Made by a program: the position numbers and the translations under genes | Shown here: positions 1 through 5,864 of the stretch, in pieces | Numbering within the stretch: the stretch's first letter is position 1 | Layout: each line of letters starts with the position of its first letter | Origin: Pseudomonadota bacterium | GTDB lineage: Bacteria; Pseudomonadota; Gammaproteobacteria; Acidiferrobacterales; UBA6901 | Reading direction: 5' to 3' | Assembly: GCA_021783175.1 (NCBI GenBank) | Contig: JAJXUF010000185.1 | Location: 1-5,864 of the forward strand | Length of the DNA: 5,864 nt | The notes under the pieces: model-generated | The model's database searches: none | What the model was told of the DNA's origin: nothing | Seen by the model: only the letters and a program-made list of their open reading frames with translations

Positions 1-1
1 G

Positions 2-187
2 GGCACACTGCCGAACCTGATGGCGATCGGCCTCTTCTGGGAGGGCATCAAAGGCCGGGTGCAGTCGCCCCGTGTCAGGCTGGCGGCCGGGTTGCTGGTG
101 GCGCTGTTCGGCGTGTATGGATTGGCCAAGGTCGGGTACACATTTTATACAAACGGATGGAGTGGTAGCTGTCATGTCCCTGCATAA
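2..187 (+). CDS. TauE/SafE (UreH-like) membrane protein, C-terminal end
   Basis: This is the last 61 codons of a gene that begins before the window; the reading frame is open from base 2 to the TAA at 185-187. The peptide starts with GTLPNLMAIGLF, which resembles the conserved GTLPN segment before the last helix of the TauE/SafE or UreH-like membrane family. A hydrophobic helix follows (LAAGLLVALFGVYGLA) and then a short polar tail ending SGSCHVPA. In proteobacteria, members of this family often lie beside the ccoNOPQ/ccoGHIS genes and are thought to take part in cytochrome oxidase maturation or metal and sulfur export; the substrate of this one cannot be read from the tail. Its end overlaps the next gene by 14 bases, which suggests one operon with the SCO gene. 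The family call rests on a short fragment, so it is likely but not certain. Confidence 0.72.
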   Translation, partial: GTLPNLMAIGLFWEGIKGRVQSPRVRLAAGLLVALFGVYGLAKVGYTFYTNGWSGSCHVPA

Positions 188-761
188 GCTGTTGATGTTC
201 TCATTGCTGTTCCTGCTTGCCGCCTGCGGCGAACAGACCCTGCCTTCCCCGTTCCAGGCCGGCGATGTGAGTGCGAAGTACGCACAAGCGGATTTTCATC
301 TGAACGACGCCTCCGGCAGGCCGGTCAGCCTGGAGGATTTTCGCGGCAAGGTCGTGGTGCTGTTCTTCGGCTATACGCATTGCCCGCAGGTGTGTCCGAC
401 CGAGCTCGCCGAGCTGGCGCAGATGATGCGCAAGCTGGGTAAGGATGCAGACAGGGTTCAGGTGCTGTTCATCACGCTCGATCCGGAACGTGATACGCCG
501 GACCTGCTGGCGAAATATCCGTCGGCGTTCTATCCGACTTTCAAAGGGCTGTCCGGCGATAGTGCGGCGACCGCACAGGCGGCGAAGGCATTCGGCGTGA
601 CGTACGAGAAACACGCGAACAAGAACGGCGGATACGATCTGGACCATTCGGCCGGGACCTATTTCATCGCGCCCAGAGGCCGGCCGATCCTGTTGTCGCC
701 CTTCTGGCAGCATTCCGATACGTGGGTGCAGGACGTCAGGCTATTGCTGGCATTCAGATGA
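174..761 (+). CDS. SCO1/SenC-family copper chaperone lipoprotein
   Basis: A 195-residue protein of the SCO1/SenC/PrrC family: membrane-anchored thioredoxin-fold proteins that bind copper or act as thiol reductants during assembly of the copper centre of cytochrome oxidases. The N-terminus has a lysine followed by a hydrophobic stretch and the lipobox LLAAC, so Cys18 should be lipidated and the protein anchored to the membrane facing the periplasm. The copper ligands are all present: Cys70 and Cys74 in GYTHCPQVCPTE, and His158 in DLDHSAGTYF. The family DPERDTP motif is at 103-109. Length is normal for bacterial SCO proteins. The ATG at 174 is chosen because it gives a charged n-region and a proper lipoprotein signal; GGAG lies at 159-162. 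An in-frame ATG at 195 would leave a poor signal. The gene overlaps its upstream neighbour by 14 bases and the kinase downstream by 4, implying co-expression. SCO membership is secure; which oxidase it serves is unknown. Confidence 0.94.
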   Translation: MSLHKLLMFSLLFLLAACGEQTLPSPFQAGDVSAKYAQADFHLNDASGRPVSLEDFRGKVVVLFFGYTHCPQVCPTELAELAQMMRKLGKDADRVQVLFITLDPERDTPDLLAKYPSAFYPTFKGLSGDSAATAQAAKAFGVTYEKHANKNGGYDLDHSAGTYFIAPRGRPILLSPFWQHSDTWVQDVRLLLAFR

Positions 762-2602
762 GTTCGTTGATCGACCTGTTGCGGTTCGAGCTGGACGAAA
801 AGAATCTGCAGATACGCGCGGAGCAGGTGCGGGCCCGCATCGACAGCTATCCGCTGATGCTGGTTGCGGAACTCGTGCTGGCGCCGATGCTGGTGATGCT
901 GATGTGGGACAGGATTGCGCACACCACGTTGCAGATATGGCTGGGGGCGGTCTATGTCGTGCATGCCATCGAGTATTATTTCTGGCGCCGCCGCCGCACG
1001 CTCACTAAAACCGTTTTGCAGAACCTCGACTGGGATCGCACGTTCAGGCGCTTGACCGGGCTGGTCGCAATCGTCTGGGGCAGTGCGGGCGTGCTGATGT
1101 TCGTGCCCGGCGATCTGGCCTACCAGGCGCTGCTGATCTGCGTGGTGATGGGCATGTCGGCCGGCGCGGCGACCAGCAATCCGTTCCATCCTCCCTCAAT
1201 GTTCATCTATCTGACGATCATGATCCTGCCGCTGCTGGGGCGGCTCGCATGGGAGAACGATGCGACGCACTGGATATTGTTCGGCATGTTGATCATGTTC
1301 TTCATTTTCGTTCTCAAGTCTTCATTCGAGCTGATCCGCACCTTTGAACAGTCGCAGCGGCGCAGGTTCGAGAATGAGCTTCTGGTGGGCGCCTTGCTGG
1401 AACGGAAGAGGGATGCGGAAGCTTCGCGCCAGGTCGCGGAGCAGGCCAATCAGGCGAAATCGAAATTCCTCGCGACGGCCAGCCACGACTTGCGCCAGCC
1501 TTTGCAGGCATTGCGGCTGTTTTCCGATGCCTTGCAGGATACGGCCAGGGAAAAGAATACGGTCCGCCTTGCCGAGCAGATCGGCAAATCGGTCAATGCC
1601 CTGGTCGACATGTTCGACGACCTGCTGGATGTCTCGCGCCTGGATGCGGGCATCGTCGAGCCGCGCAAGCAGCATTTCATGCTGGGATCGCTGTTCGACC
1701 GGATATACGGCGATTTTGCGCCGCTCGCACAGGCAAAAGGATTGAGATTTCAGTTGCCCCTCTGTAGCGGCAACGAGTGCGGCGTCCAGAACATTTGCGA
1801 TGTGGTGGTCCATAGCGATCCCTTCCTGCTTGAGCGCATGCTGCGCAACCTGGTCTCCAATGCCATTCGCTATACCGATACCGGCGGCGTAGTCGTTCGC
1901 TGCACCTGCGGGACCGGCGTGGTCGGCCTGGAAGTCGCCGATACCGGTATTGGCATCCCGGCGGCGACCCTGCCGCACATCTTCGAGGAATACTATCAGG
2001 CCGACAATCCGCACCGGGACCGGCGTAAAGGACTGGGGCTGGGCTTGTCCATCGTGCGACGGATCGAAAGCCTGCTGGAATGCAAAGTGCGGGTCAGTTC
2101 AAAGCCGGGAGTCGGGTCGACGTTCAGTTTCGAGGTTCCGATGGGCAATGCCGAAAATCTGGTACAGCCCTTCGTTATCGCACATTCGCAATATGACCTG
2201 AGCGGCCGCGTCGTCGCGCTGGTGGAAGACGATCCTGATATCCGCGATGTGACTGTCGACCTCGTGGAGCAATGGGGATGCAAAGTGACGGCTGGCGAGT
2301 ATGCAGAAGACGTTATGCGCAAACTGGATATCGCCGGGTCGAAGCCCGATCTGCTGGTGTGCGATTTCCGCCTGCCCTACGGCATGACGGCCATCCATGT
2401 CATCAAAATGATGCGCGAAAAATGGGGAGATGACTTGCCTGCAGTGGTGCTGACCGGGGATACCGCCAGCTCGACCCTGCAAGAGATACACGACAGCAAC
2501 GCGATCTTGCTGCACAAGCCGATCGCGCCGATGCGTTTGCGGGCGATGATGCATTTCGCCCTGCAAGGTGAATTCCAGAAGGCATTGCGGGGAGTGGTAT
2601 GA
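758..2602 (+). CDS. Six-helix membrane hybrid sensor histidine kinase with C-terminal receiver
   Basis: A 614-residue hybrid sensor kinase. Six hydrophobic segments lie near residues 33-50, 56-77, 97-117, 120-140, 147-164 and 172-188, with almost no extracytoplasmic domain, so the signal is probably sensed within or at the membrane. A charged helical linker (about 190-237) leads to a HisKA dimerisation domain with the H-box ASHDLRQPLQAL, phospho-acceptor His243. The ATPase domain has the N-box RNLVSNAI (Asn364, Asn368), G1 DTGIGIP (395-401) and G2 GLGLGL (425-430). A receiver domain spans about 485-605, with acidic residues 490-492, acceptor Asp536, Thr566 and Lys587, all intact. No PAS, HAMP or Hpt domain is seen. 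Three cysteines (336, 341, 347) lie in the segment between the two kinase domains. The ATG at 758 overlaps the SCO stop as ATGA; there is no strong Shine-Dalgarno, which fits translational coupling. A GTG at 722 would give a longer but less plausible N-terminus. The likely partner is the downstream regulator; the ligand is unknown. Confidence 0.93.
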   Translation: MSSLIDLLRFELDEKNLQIRAEQVRARIDSYPLMLVAELVLAPMLVMLMWDRIAHTTLQIWLGAVYVVHAIEYYFWRRRRTLTKTVLQNLDWDRTFRRLTGLVAIVWGSAGVLMFVPGDLAYQALLICVVMGMSAGAATSNPFHPPSMFIYLTIMILPLLGRLAWENDATHWILFGMLIMFFIFVLKSSFELIRTFEQSQRRRFENELLVGALLERKRDAEASRQVAEQANQAKSKFLATASHDLRQPLQALRLFSDALQDTAREKNTVRLAEQIGKSVNALVDMFDDLLDVSRLDAGIVEPRKQHFMLGSLFDRIYGDFAPLAQAKGLRFQLPLCSGNECGVQNICDVVVHSDPFLLERMLRNLVSNAIRYTDTGGVVVRCTCGTGVVGLEVADTGIGIPAATLPHIFEEYYQADNPHRDRRKGLGLGLSIVRRIESLLECKVRVSSKPGVGSTFSFEVPMGNAENLVQPFVIAHSQYDLSGRVVALVEDDPDIRDVTVDLVEQWGCKVTAGEYAEDVMRKLDIAGSKPDLLVCDFRLPYGMTAIHVIKMMREKWGDDLPAVVLTGDTASSTLQEIHDSNAILLHKPIAPMRLRAMMHFALQGEFQKALRGVV

Positions 2603-2641
2603 TTGCGGGCAGGGATTCAAAGATCGCTTTTCTCGTTTGTC

Positions 2642-2665
2642 CTCTCGCCCGCTTGTGGGGGAGAG
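2642..2665. repeat. Purine/pyrimidine hairpin, possible dispersed intergenic repeat
   Basis: The arm CTCTCGCCC (2642-2650) pairs with GGGGGAGAG (2657-2665) across the six-base loop GCTTGT, giving 8 of 9 pairs with one central G-G mismatch. A further purine run, GGAGAGGGG, follows at 2668-2676 and could pair with the same pyrimidine arm as an alternative. Palindromes of this flavour (CCCTCTCCC ... GGGAGAGGG) are common as dispersed intergenic elements in many proteobacterial genomes, so this may be a worn copy of one. No U-run follows it, so it is not a classical intrinsic terminator, but it could dampen read-through or stabilise the kinase mRNA end. Function is inferred. Confidence 0.5.
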
Positions 2666-2696
2666 TTGGAGAGGGGCTTTCTTGCTACGAAAAAAT

Positions 2697-2705
2697 GAGG
2701 TAGGG
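2697..2705 (+). promoter_or_regulatory. Ribosome binding site of the response regulator
   Basis: The purine run GAGGTAGGG lies just upstream of the ATG at 2708, with GAGG seven bases from the start. It supports this ATG and shows that the regulator has its own translation initiation rather than depending on the kinase stop codon 105 bases upstream. Confidence 0.7.
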
Positions 2706-2707
2706 AT

Positions 2708-3394
2708 ATGAAAATCAAAGTCCTGATGGCGGATGACCATGCATTGTTCCGCGATGGCATGCACTATGTGCTGCAACAGCTTGCCGACGAAGTCGAGATC
2801 CTGGACTCGGGGAATTTCCAGGAGGCGCTGCAACTGGTACATGACAATACCGACGTCGATCTCGCTCTGCTCGATCTGAACATGCCGGGGAGCGAGGGCG
2901 TTCCTTCCATACAATTCTTCCATCTGCGCTACCCCGAAATCCCGCTGGTGGTCGTATCCGGCTCCGATCATCGTGACGACATCGAGAGTGTGATGGAATC
3001 CGGCGCAATGGGATTCATCTCCAAGATGTCGTCCAGCAAGATCATGCTGTCCGCGTTGCGCATGGTGCTGGAGGGCGGCGTCTATCTGCCGCCGCAACTC
3101 CTGCAGCAAGCGATGAACAGCGTCGACCAGGGCGAGACGCAGGTCAGCAAGCGTTCGCAACGCGCCGCCAAGTTCGGCCTCACCTCGCGTCAGCTAGAAG
3201 TGCTGACCTATCTTGCCTCGGGCCTGGCGAACAAGGAGATATCCAAAAAGATGAACCTGGCCGAGGGCACAGTCAAGATACACACGGCGGCTGTCTATCA
3301 GGCACTGCATGTCAACTCGCGGCTGGAAGCAGTCAGCGCTGCACGACGTCTGGGATTCCTGCCGCCCGCCCCCAACGACGCCGAGGGAATTTGA
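2708..3394 (+). CDS. NarL/FixJ-family response regulator (receiver plus LuxR-type HTH)
   Basis: A 228-residue DNA-binding response regulator. The receiver domain (about 3-122) has the acidic pocket Asp9-Asp10, phospho-acceptor Asp56 in LLDLNMP, Ser84 at the switch position and Lys106 in FISKM, so it should be phosphorylatable. After a linker of about 35 residues, a LuxR/GerE-type helix-turn-helix begins at [15 protein letters not shown] (158-172) and continues through [18 protein letters not shown], the recognition region. Length and domain order are typical of NarL/FixJ proteins, which bind DNA as dimers when phosphorylated. The hybrid kinase immediately upstream is the obvious partner. Its stop codon overlaps the ftsK start as TGATG, so it is probably co-transcribed and translationally coupled with ftsK. 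The target genes cannot be deduced; the neighbouring SCO/oxidase genes are a guess. Family assignment is secure, pathway is not. Confidence 0.94.
   Translation: MKIKVLMADDHALFRDGMHYVLQQLADEVEILDSGNFQEALQLVHDNTDVDLALLDLNMPGSEGVPSIQFFHLRYPEIPLVVVSGSDHRDDIESVMESGAMGFISKMSSSKIMLSALRMVLEGGVYLPPQLLQQAMNSVDQGETQVSKRSQRAAKFGLTSRQLEVLTYLASGLANKEISKKMNLAEGTVKIHTAAVYQALHVNSRLEAVSAARRLGFLPPAPNDAEGI
3383..3389 (+). promoter_or_regulatory. ftsK: Ribosome binding site of ftsK inside the regulator gene
   Basis: GAGGGAA near the 3' end of the regulator gene forms a Shine-Dalgarno sequence four bases before the ATG at 3394 (core GAGGG six bases away). It supports that ATG over the in-frame TTG at 3391, and places ftsK initiation within the last codons of the regulator. 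Confidence 0.65.
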
Positions 3395-5667
3395 TGGCGC
3401 CACCCGAAAGCCCCCGCCCGCCGTTGCCGGAAAGGCTGCTCGGCCTGTTGCGGGAATCGCGCTGGCTGCTGCTGGTGGCGGTGGCGCTCTACCTGATTCT
3501 CATCCTGGTCGGCTATGACCGCGCCGACCCCTCCTGGTCGCATAGCGCGAGCGCGGCGATCACCCGCAATCCCGGCGGTGTGATCGGTGCCTGGCTGGCG
3601 GATGTGCTGCTCTACCTGTTCGGTTTTTCCGCCTGGTGGTGGGTCACGCTGATGTTGCAGCGCGTTTGGGCGGGCTATCACCGCATCCGCGCCGACAGCA
3701 TTTTCGACAAGCGCGCGCTCTGGGTCTCACTGCTGGGTTTTCTGGTGCTGCTGTTTGCCAGCAGCGCCCTGGAGGCCTTGCGCCTCTATACATGGAAGGT
3801 TGCATTGCCGCAGGCGCCCGGCGGCATGCTGGGCGCAGTGATGGGCAGCGGCCTTGCGCACGCGGTGGGATTCACCGGCGCGACCCTGTTCCTGCTGGCG
3901 TTGATGGTGGTCAGCTTCAGTCTTTATACCGGCTTGTCCTGGTTGCGTTTTGCCGACTGGCTGGGTTCGATACTGGAAGATGCATGGTTCCGGGCGCGAG
4001 ATGCCTGGCAGACCCGGCAGGATAAGCGCATCGGCACCCAGGCGATGCAGGAACGCAGCGTGGTGGTGGAAGAGGAAAAGAAGCGCGTGGAAGAGCACGA
4101 GCCCATTCACATCGAGATGCCTGTGTACGAAGTGCCGCGCTCGGCGCGCGTGCAAAAAGAGAAGCAGGTCTCGCTGTTTGCCGATATGCCGGATTCGGAT
4201 CTGCCGCCGTTGCATCTGCTGGATGAGGCGAAGCAGCAGGTCGAAGTGGTCTCCGCCGAGACGCTGGAATTCACTTCGCGCCTGATCGAGCGCAAGCTCA
4301 AGGATTTCGGCGTCGAGGTCAAAGTGGTCGGTGCCTATCCGGGTCCCGTCATCACACGCTACGAGATCGATCCTGCCGTCGGCGTAAAAGGCAGCCAGAT
4401 CACCAATCTGGTGCGCGATCTGGCGCGCGCCTTGTCCGTGGTCAGCATCCGCGTGGTCGAGACCATACCCGGCAAGAGCTACATGGCGCTGGAACTGCCC
4501 AACCCGAAACGCCAGATCGTACATCTCTCGGAGATACTCGGCTCCCAGGTCTATGCCGACATGCATTCTCCGTTGACCATGGCGATGGGCAAGGACATTT
4601 CCGGCAAGCCGGTGGTCGCCGACCTGGGCAAGATGCCGCATGTGCTGGTGGCAGGCACCACCGGTTCCGGCAAGTCGGTGGCGATCAATGCCATGATCCT
4701 GAGCCTGCTGTATAAATCCACGCCGCAGCAGGTGCGCCTGCTGCTGGTCGACCCGAAGATGCTGGAGCTGTCAGTGTACGAAGGCATTCCGCACTTGCTG
4801 GCGCCGGTGGTCACCGACATGCGTCAGGCCGCGTCCGCACTCAACTGGGGCGTACAGGAAATGGACAAGCGCTACAAGCTGATGTCCGCGCTCGGCGTGC
4901 GCAATATCGCCGGTTACAACCAGCAGGTGCGCGATGCGGTCAAAGCCGGAAAGCCGCTGACCAACCCGTTCACGATCACGCCGGAGAATCCGGAAGCACT
5001 GGAAGAATTGCCGTTCATCGTGATCTTCATCGACGAACTCGCGGACCTGATGATGGTGGTGGGCAAGAAGGTGGAAGAGCTGATCGCTCGCCTGGCGCAG
5101 AAAGCCCGCGCGGCAGGCATCCATCTGGTGCTTGCGACGCAGCGCCCATCGGTCGATGTGATCACCGGGCTGATCAAGGCCAACGTGCCGACGCGCGTCG
5201 CATTCCAGGTATCGAGCAAGATCGACTCGCGCACCATCCTCGACCAGATGGGTGCGGAAGCGCTGCTGGGTCAGGGCGACATGCTCTACCTGCCGCCGGG
5301 CAGCGGCTATCCGCAGCGCGTGCATGGCGCGTTCGTGTCCGACCAGGAAGTGCATCGCGTCGCCGAACATCTCAAGGCGCAAGGCCAGCCGAACTATGTC
5401 GAAGGTGTTCTGACGTCGCTGGATGAAGCGGCCGAGGGCGAATACGATGGCGGAGGAGGCGAAGCTGAGGCCGATGCACTGTACGACCAGGCCGTGGAGA
5501 TCGTGCTGAAGACGCGCCGACCTTCCATTTCGCTCGTGCAGCGCCATTTGCGCATCGGTTACAACCGCGCGGCGCGCCTGATCGAGGCGATGGAAAAAGC
5601 CGGGCTGGTTTCGCCCATGCAGGGCAACGGCAACCGCGAAGTGATTGCTCCCAATCGGGAAGGGTAA
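3394..5667 (+). CDS. ftsK: DNA translocase FtsK
   Basis: A 757-residue FtsK, the septum-bound ATPase that pumps chromosomal DNA during division and activates XerCD recombination at dif. The N-terminal membrane domain has about four helices (near 24-40, 66-88, 109-127 and 160-179) and the family-like stretch [10 protein letters not shown] in the first external loop. An acidic, charged linker (about 205-285) is short, so the protein lacks the long Pro/Gln-rich linker of the 1329-residue E. coli FtsK; this size is usual for betaproteobacteria. The motor follows: an alpha domain from about 285, Walker A GTTGSGKS at 421-428 (Lys427), Walker [11 protein letters not shown] with Asp547-Glu548, and the [12 protein letters not shown] motif at 581-592. 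The C-terminal gamma winged helix (about 692-752: [18 protein letters not shown] ... [18 protein letters not shown]) reads KOPS sequences and contacts XerD. The gene appears intact. It overlaps the regulator by one base and is followed by lolA. Confidence 0.97.
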   Translation: MAPPESPRPPLPERLLGLLRESRWLLLVAVALYLILILVGYDRADPSWSHSASAAITRNPGGVIGAWLADVLLYLFGFSAWWWVTLMLQRVWAGYHRIRADSIFDKRALWVSLLGFLVLLFASSALEALRLYTWKVALPQAPGGMLGAVMGSGLAHAVGFTGATLFLLALMVVSFSLYTGLSWLRFADWLGSILEDAWFRARDAWQTRQDKRIGTQAMQERSVVVEEEKKRVEEHEPIHIEMPVYEVPRSARVQKEKQVSLFADMPDSDLPPLHLLDEAKQQVEVVSAETLEFTSRLIERKLKDFGVEVKVVGAYPGPVITRYEIDPAVGVKGSQITNLVRDLARALSVVSIRVVETIPGKSYMALELPNPKRQIVHLSEILGSQVYADMHSPLTMAMGKDISGKPVVADLGKMPHVLVAGTTGSGKSVAINAMILSLLYKSTPQQVRLLLVDPKMLELSVYEGIPHLLAPVVTDMRQAASALNWGVQEMDKRYKLMSALGVRNIAGYNQQVRDAVKAGKPLTNPFTITPENPEALEELPFIVIFIDELADLMMVVGKKVEELIARLAQKARAAGIHLVLATQRPSVDVITGLIKANVPTRVAFQVSSKIDSRTILDQMGAEALLGQGDMLYLPPGSGYPQRVHGAFVSDQEVHRVAEHLKAQGQPNYVEGVLTSLDEAAEGEYDGGGGEAEADALYDQAVEIVLKTRRPSISLVQRHLRIGYNRAARLIEAMEKAGLVSPMQGNGNREVIAPNREG

Positions 5668-5689
5668 AGGGAGAAGGGGGAAGGGTAAA
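5657..5689 (+). repeat. 12-base direct repeat GGGAAGGGTAAA across the ftsK stop codon
   Basis: GGGAAGGGTAAA occurs at 5657-5668 and again, identically, at 5678-5689, a 21-base offset. The first copy covers the last codons and TAA stop of ftsK; the second lies in the left arm of the downstream hairpin. Both begin with GGGAAGGG, which fits the E. coli KOPS consensus GGGNAGGG in the direction of ftsK transcription. The sequence shows the repeat directly; any link to FtsK loading is inference. Confidence 0.7.
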
Positions 5690-5735
5690 ACCCGTGGTGC
5701 CACTGGTTTGACCCTTCTCTCTTCCCTCTTCTCCC
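5669..5735. repeat. Long imperfect hairpin / inverted repeat between ftsK and lolA
   Basis: The purine arm GGGAGAAGGGGGAA (5669-5682) pairs fully with TTCCCTCTTCTCCC (5722-5735), counting one G-T wobble. After a bulge on the right side, GGGTAAAACC (5683-5692) pairs with GGTTTGACCC (5705-5714) at 9 of 10 positions, and GTG/CAC (5694-5696 with 5701-5703) closes a four-base loop. The whole element is about 67 bases and nearly fills the gap. Strong pairing just after a stop codon suggests an mRNA-end structure or attenuator before lolA; the long arms and central palindrome also fit a dispersed REP/MITE-like element. There is no U-run, so it is not a typical intrinsic terminator. Confidence 0.7.
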
Positions 5736-5762
5736 TTATCCATTAACTCACAGGTTTGGAAC

Positions 5763-5864
5763 ATGTTAAGAAAATCGCTCATCACACTTTTATTGCTTGC
5801 ATCGACAACCGCGCATGCGAGTGCCATCCAGAGGCTCCATACCTTCGTCGTGTCGACGCATTCG
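5763..5864 (+). CDS. lolA: Outer-membrane lipoprotein carrier LolA, N-terminal start
   Basis: The first 34 codons of a gene that runs off the window. The peptide begins MLRKSLITLLLLAS and ends its signal region with TTAHAS, a clear Sec signal peptide: positive n-region, hydrophobic core and AHA cleavage site at about residue 19. The start of the mature chain (SAIQRLHTFVVSTHS) resembles LolA, the periplasmic chaperone that carries lipoproteins from LolCDE to LolB at the outer membrane. The position directly after ftsK supports this, since ftsK-lolA order is widely conserved in proteobacteria. A modest Shine-Dalgarno (AGG at 5752-5754 or GGAA at 5758-5761) precedes the ATG. The mature fold is not in view, so the call rests on the signal peptide, short similarity and context. 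Confidence 0.82.
   Translation, partial: MLRKSLITLLLLASTTAHASAIQRLHTFVVSTHS

Larger units (their letters stand above)
2603..2707. other. Intergenic region between kinase and response regulator
   Basis: This 105-base gap is the only real break within the two-component pair. It holds a GGGCAGGG octamer at 2607-2614, a purine/pyrimidine hairpin at 2642-2665 followed by a second purine run, and the ribosome binding site of the regulator. I see no convincing sigma-70 promoter, and no open frame in it looks like a gene. Confidence 0.6.

Noticed and set aside
72..173. An N-terminal extension of the SCO gene to the ATG-equivalent start at 72
   Set aside because: It would run through the upstream gene and bury the lipoprotein signal; the ATG at 174 gives a normal lipobox protein.
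722..757. GTG start for the kinase at 722
   Set aside because: It adds 12 residues without a better ribosome binding site; the ATG at 758 forms a standard ATGA overlap with the SCO stop.
2666..2691. Possible regulator promoter (TTGGAG at 2666, TACGAA at 2686)
   Set aside because: Both boxes are poor matches and the spacer is only 14 bases.
2099..3160. A 353-codon open frame on the - strand crossing the kinase-regulator gap
   Set aside because: It is antisense to two clear genes, rich in His/Gln/Arg as expected for the reverse of GC-biased codons, and shows no recognisable domain.
3727..4641. A 304-codon open frame on the - strand within ftsK
   Set aside because: It is antisense to conserved FtsK motor sequence, with biased composition and no motif; a codon-bias shadow.
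4771..5703. A 310-codon open frame on the - strand covering the ftsK 3' half
   Set aside because: It is antisense to Walker B and the gamma domain of FtsK, with no domain or credible start signal.
5669..5735. Intrinsic terminator after ftsK
   Set aside because: The hairpin is strong but has no U-run after it and the right arm is an extended pyrimidine tract; I describe it as a repeat/hairpin instead.
5708..5742. Possible lolA promoter with TTGACC as a -35 box at 5708-5713
   Set aside because: TTGACC lies in the hairpin and no -10-like hexamer occurs at 16-18 bases; the nearest, TATCCA at 5737, is 23 bases away.

Overview
The window is a GC-rich, densely packed stretch of chromosome with all genes on the + strand. 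Gene content and protein sequences suggest a Gram-negative betaproteobacterium, possibly of the Nitrosomonadales/Gallionellaceae type. The main evidence is a short four-helix FtsK followed directly by lolA, and a SCO protein beside a TauE/SafE-like membrane protein. The lineage is inferred from style and gene order only; there is no rRNA or other marker to fix it.

Layout. (1) 2-187 is the C-terminal tail of a TauE/SafE (UreH-like) membrane protein, a family often found with cbb3 oxidase maturation genes. (2) 174-761 is a SCO/SenC-family copper lipoprotein with its CxxxC and distal His intact. (3) 758-2602 is a six-helix membrane hybrid sensor histidine kinase with a C-terminal receiver domain. 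(4) 2603-2707 is a 105-base gap holding a purine/pyrimidine hairpin and the ribosome binding site of the next gene. (5) 2708-3394 is a NarL/FixJ-type response regulator. (6) 3394-5667 is ftsK, the chromosome-segregation DNA translocase. (7) 5668-5762 is a gap containing a long imperfect hairpin. (8) 5763 to the end is the start of lolA, the periplasmic lipoprotein carrier.

How the genes fit together. The first three genes overlap by 14 and 4 bases, and the response regulator overlaps ftsK by one base (TGATG). The first half therefore reads as a copper/oxidase-assembly operon that runs directly into a two-component system. A SCO gene coupled to a six-helix kinase with a nearby regulator recalls the redox systems prrB-prrC-prrA and regB-senC-regA of Rhodobacter, but here the kinase is hybrid and the regulator is LuxR-type rather than Fis-type. 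The second half is the conserved housekeeping pair ftsK-lolA, onto which the regulator has been joined. No mobile element, tRNA, rRNA or CRISPR array is visible. The most unusual points are the SCO-kinase coupling, the regulator-ftsK coupling, the cysteine cluster in the kinase, and the repeat-like hairpin with two KOPS-like octamers at the end of ftsK.
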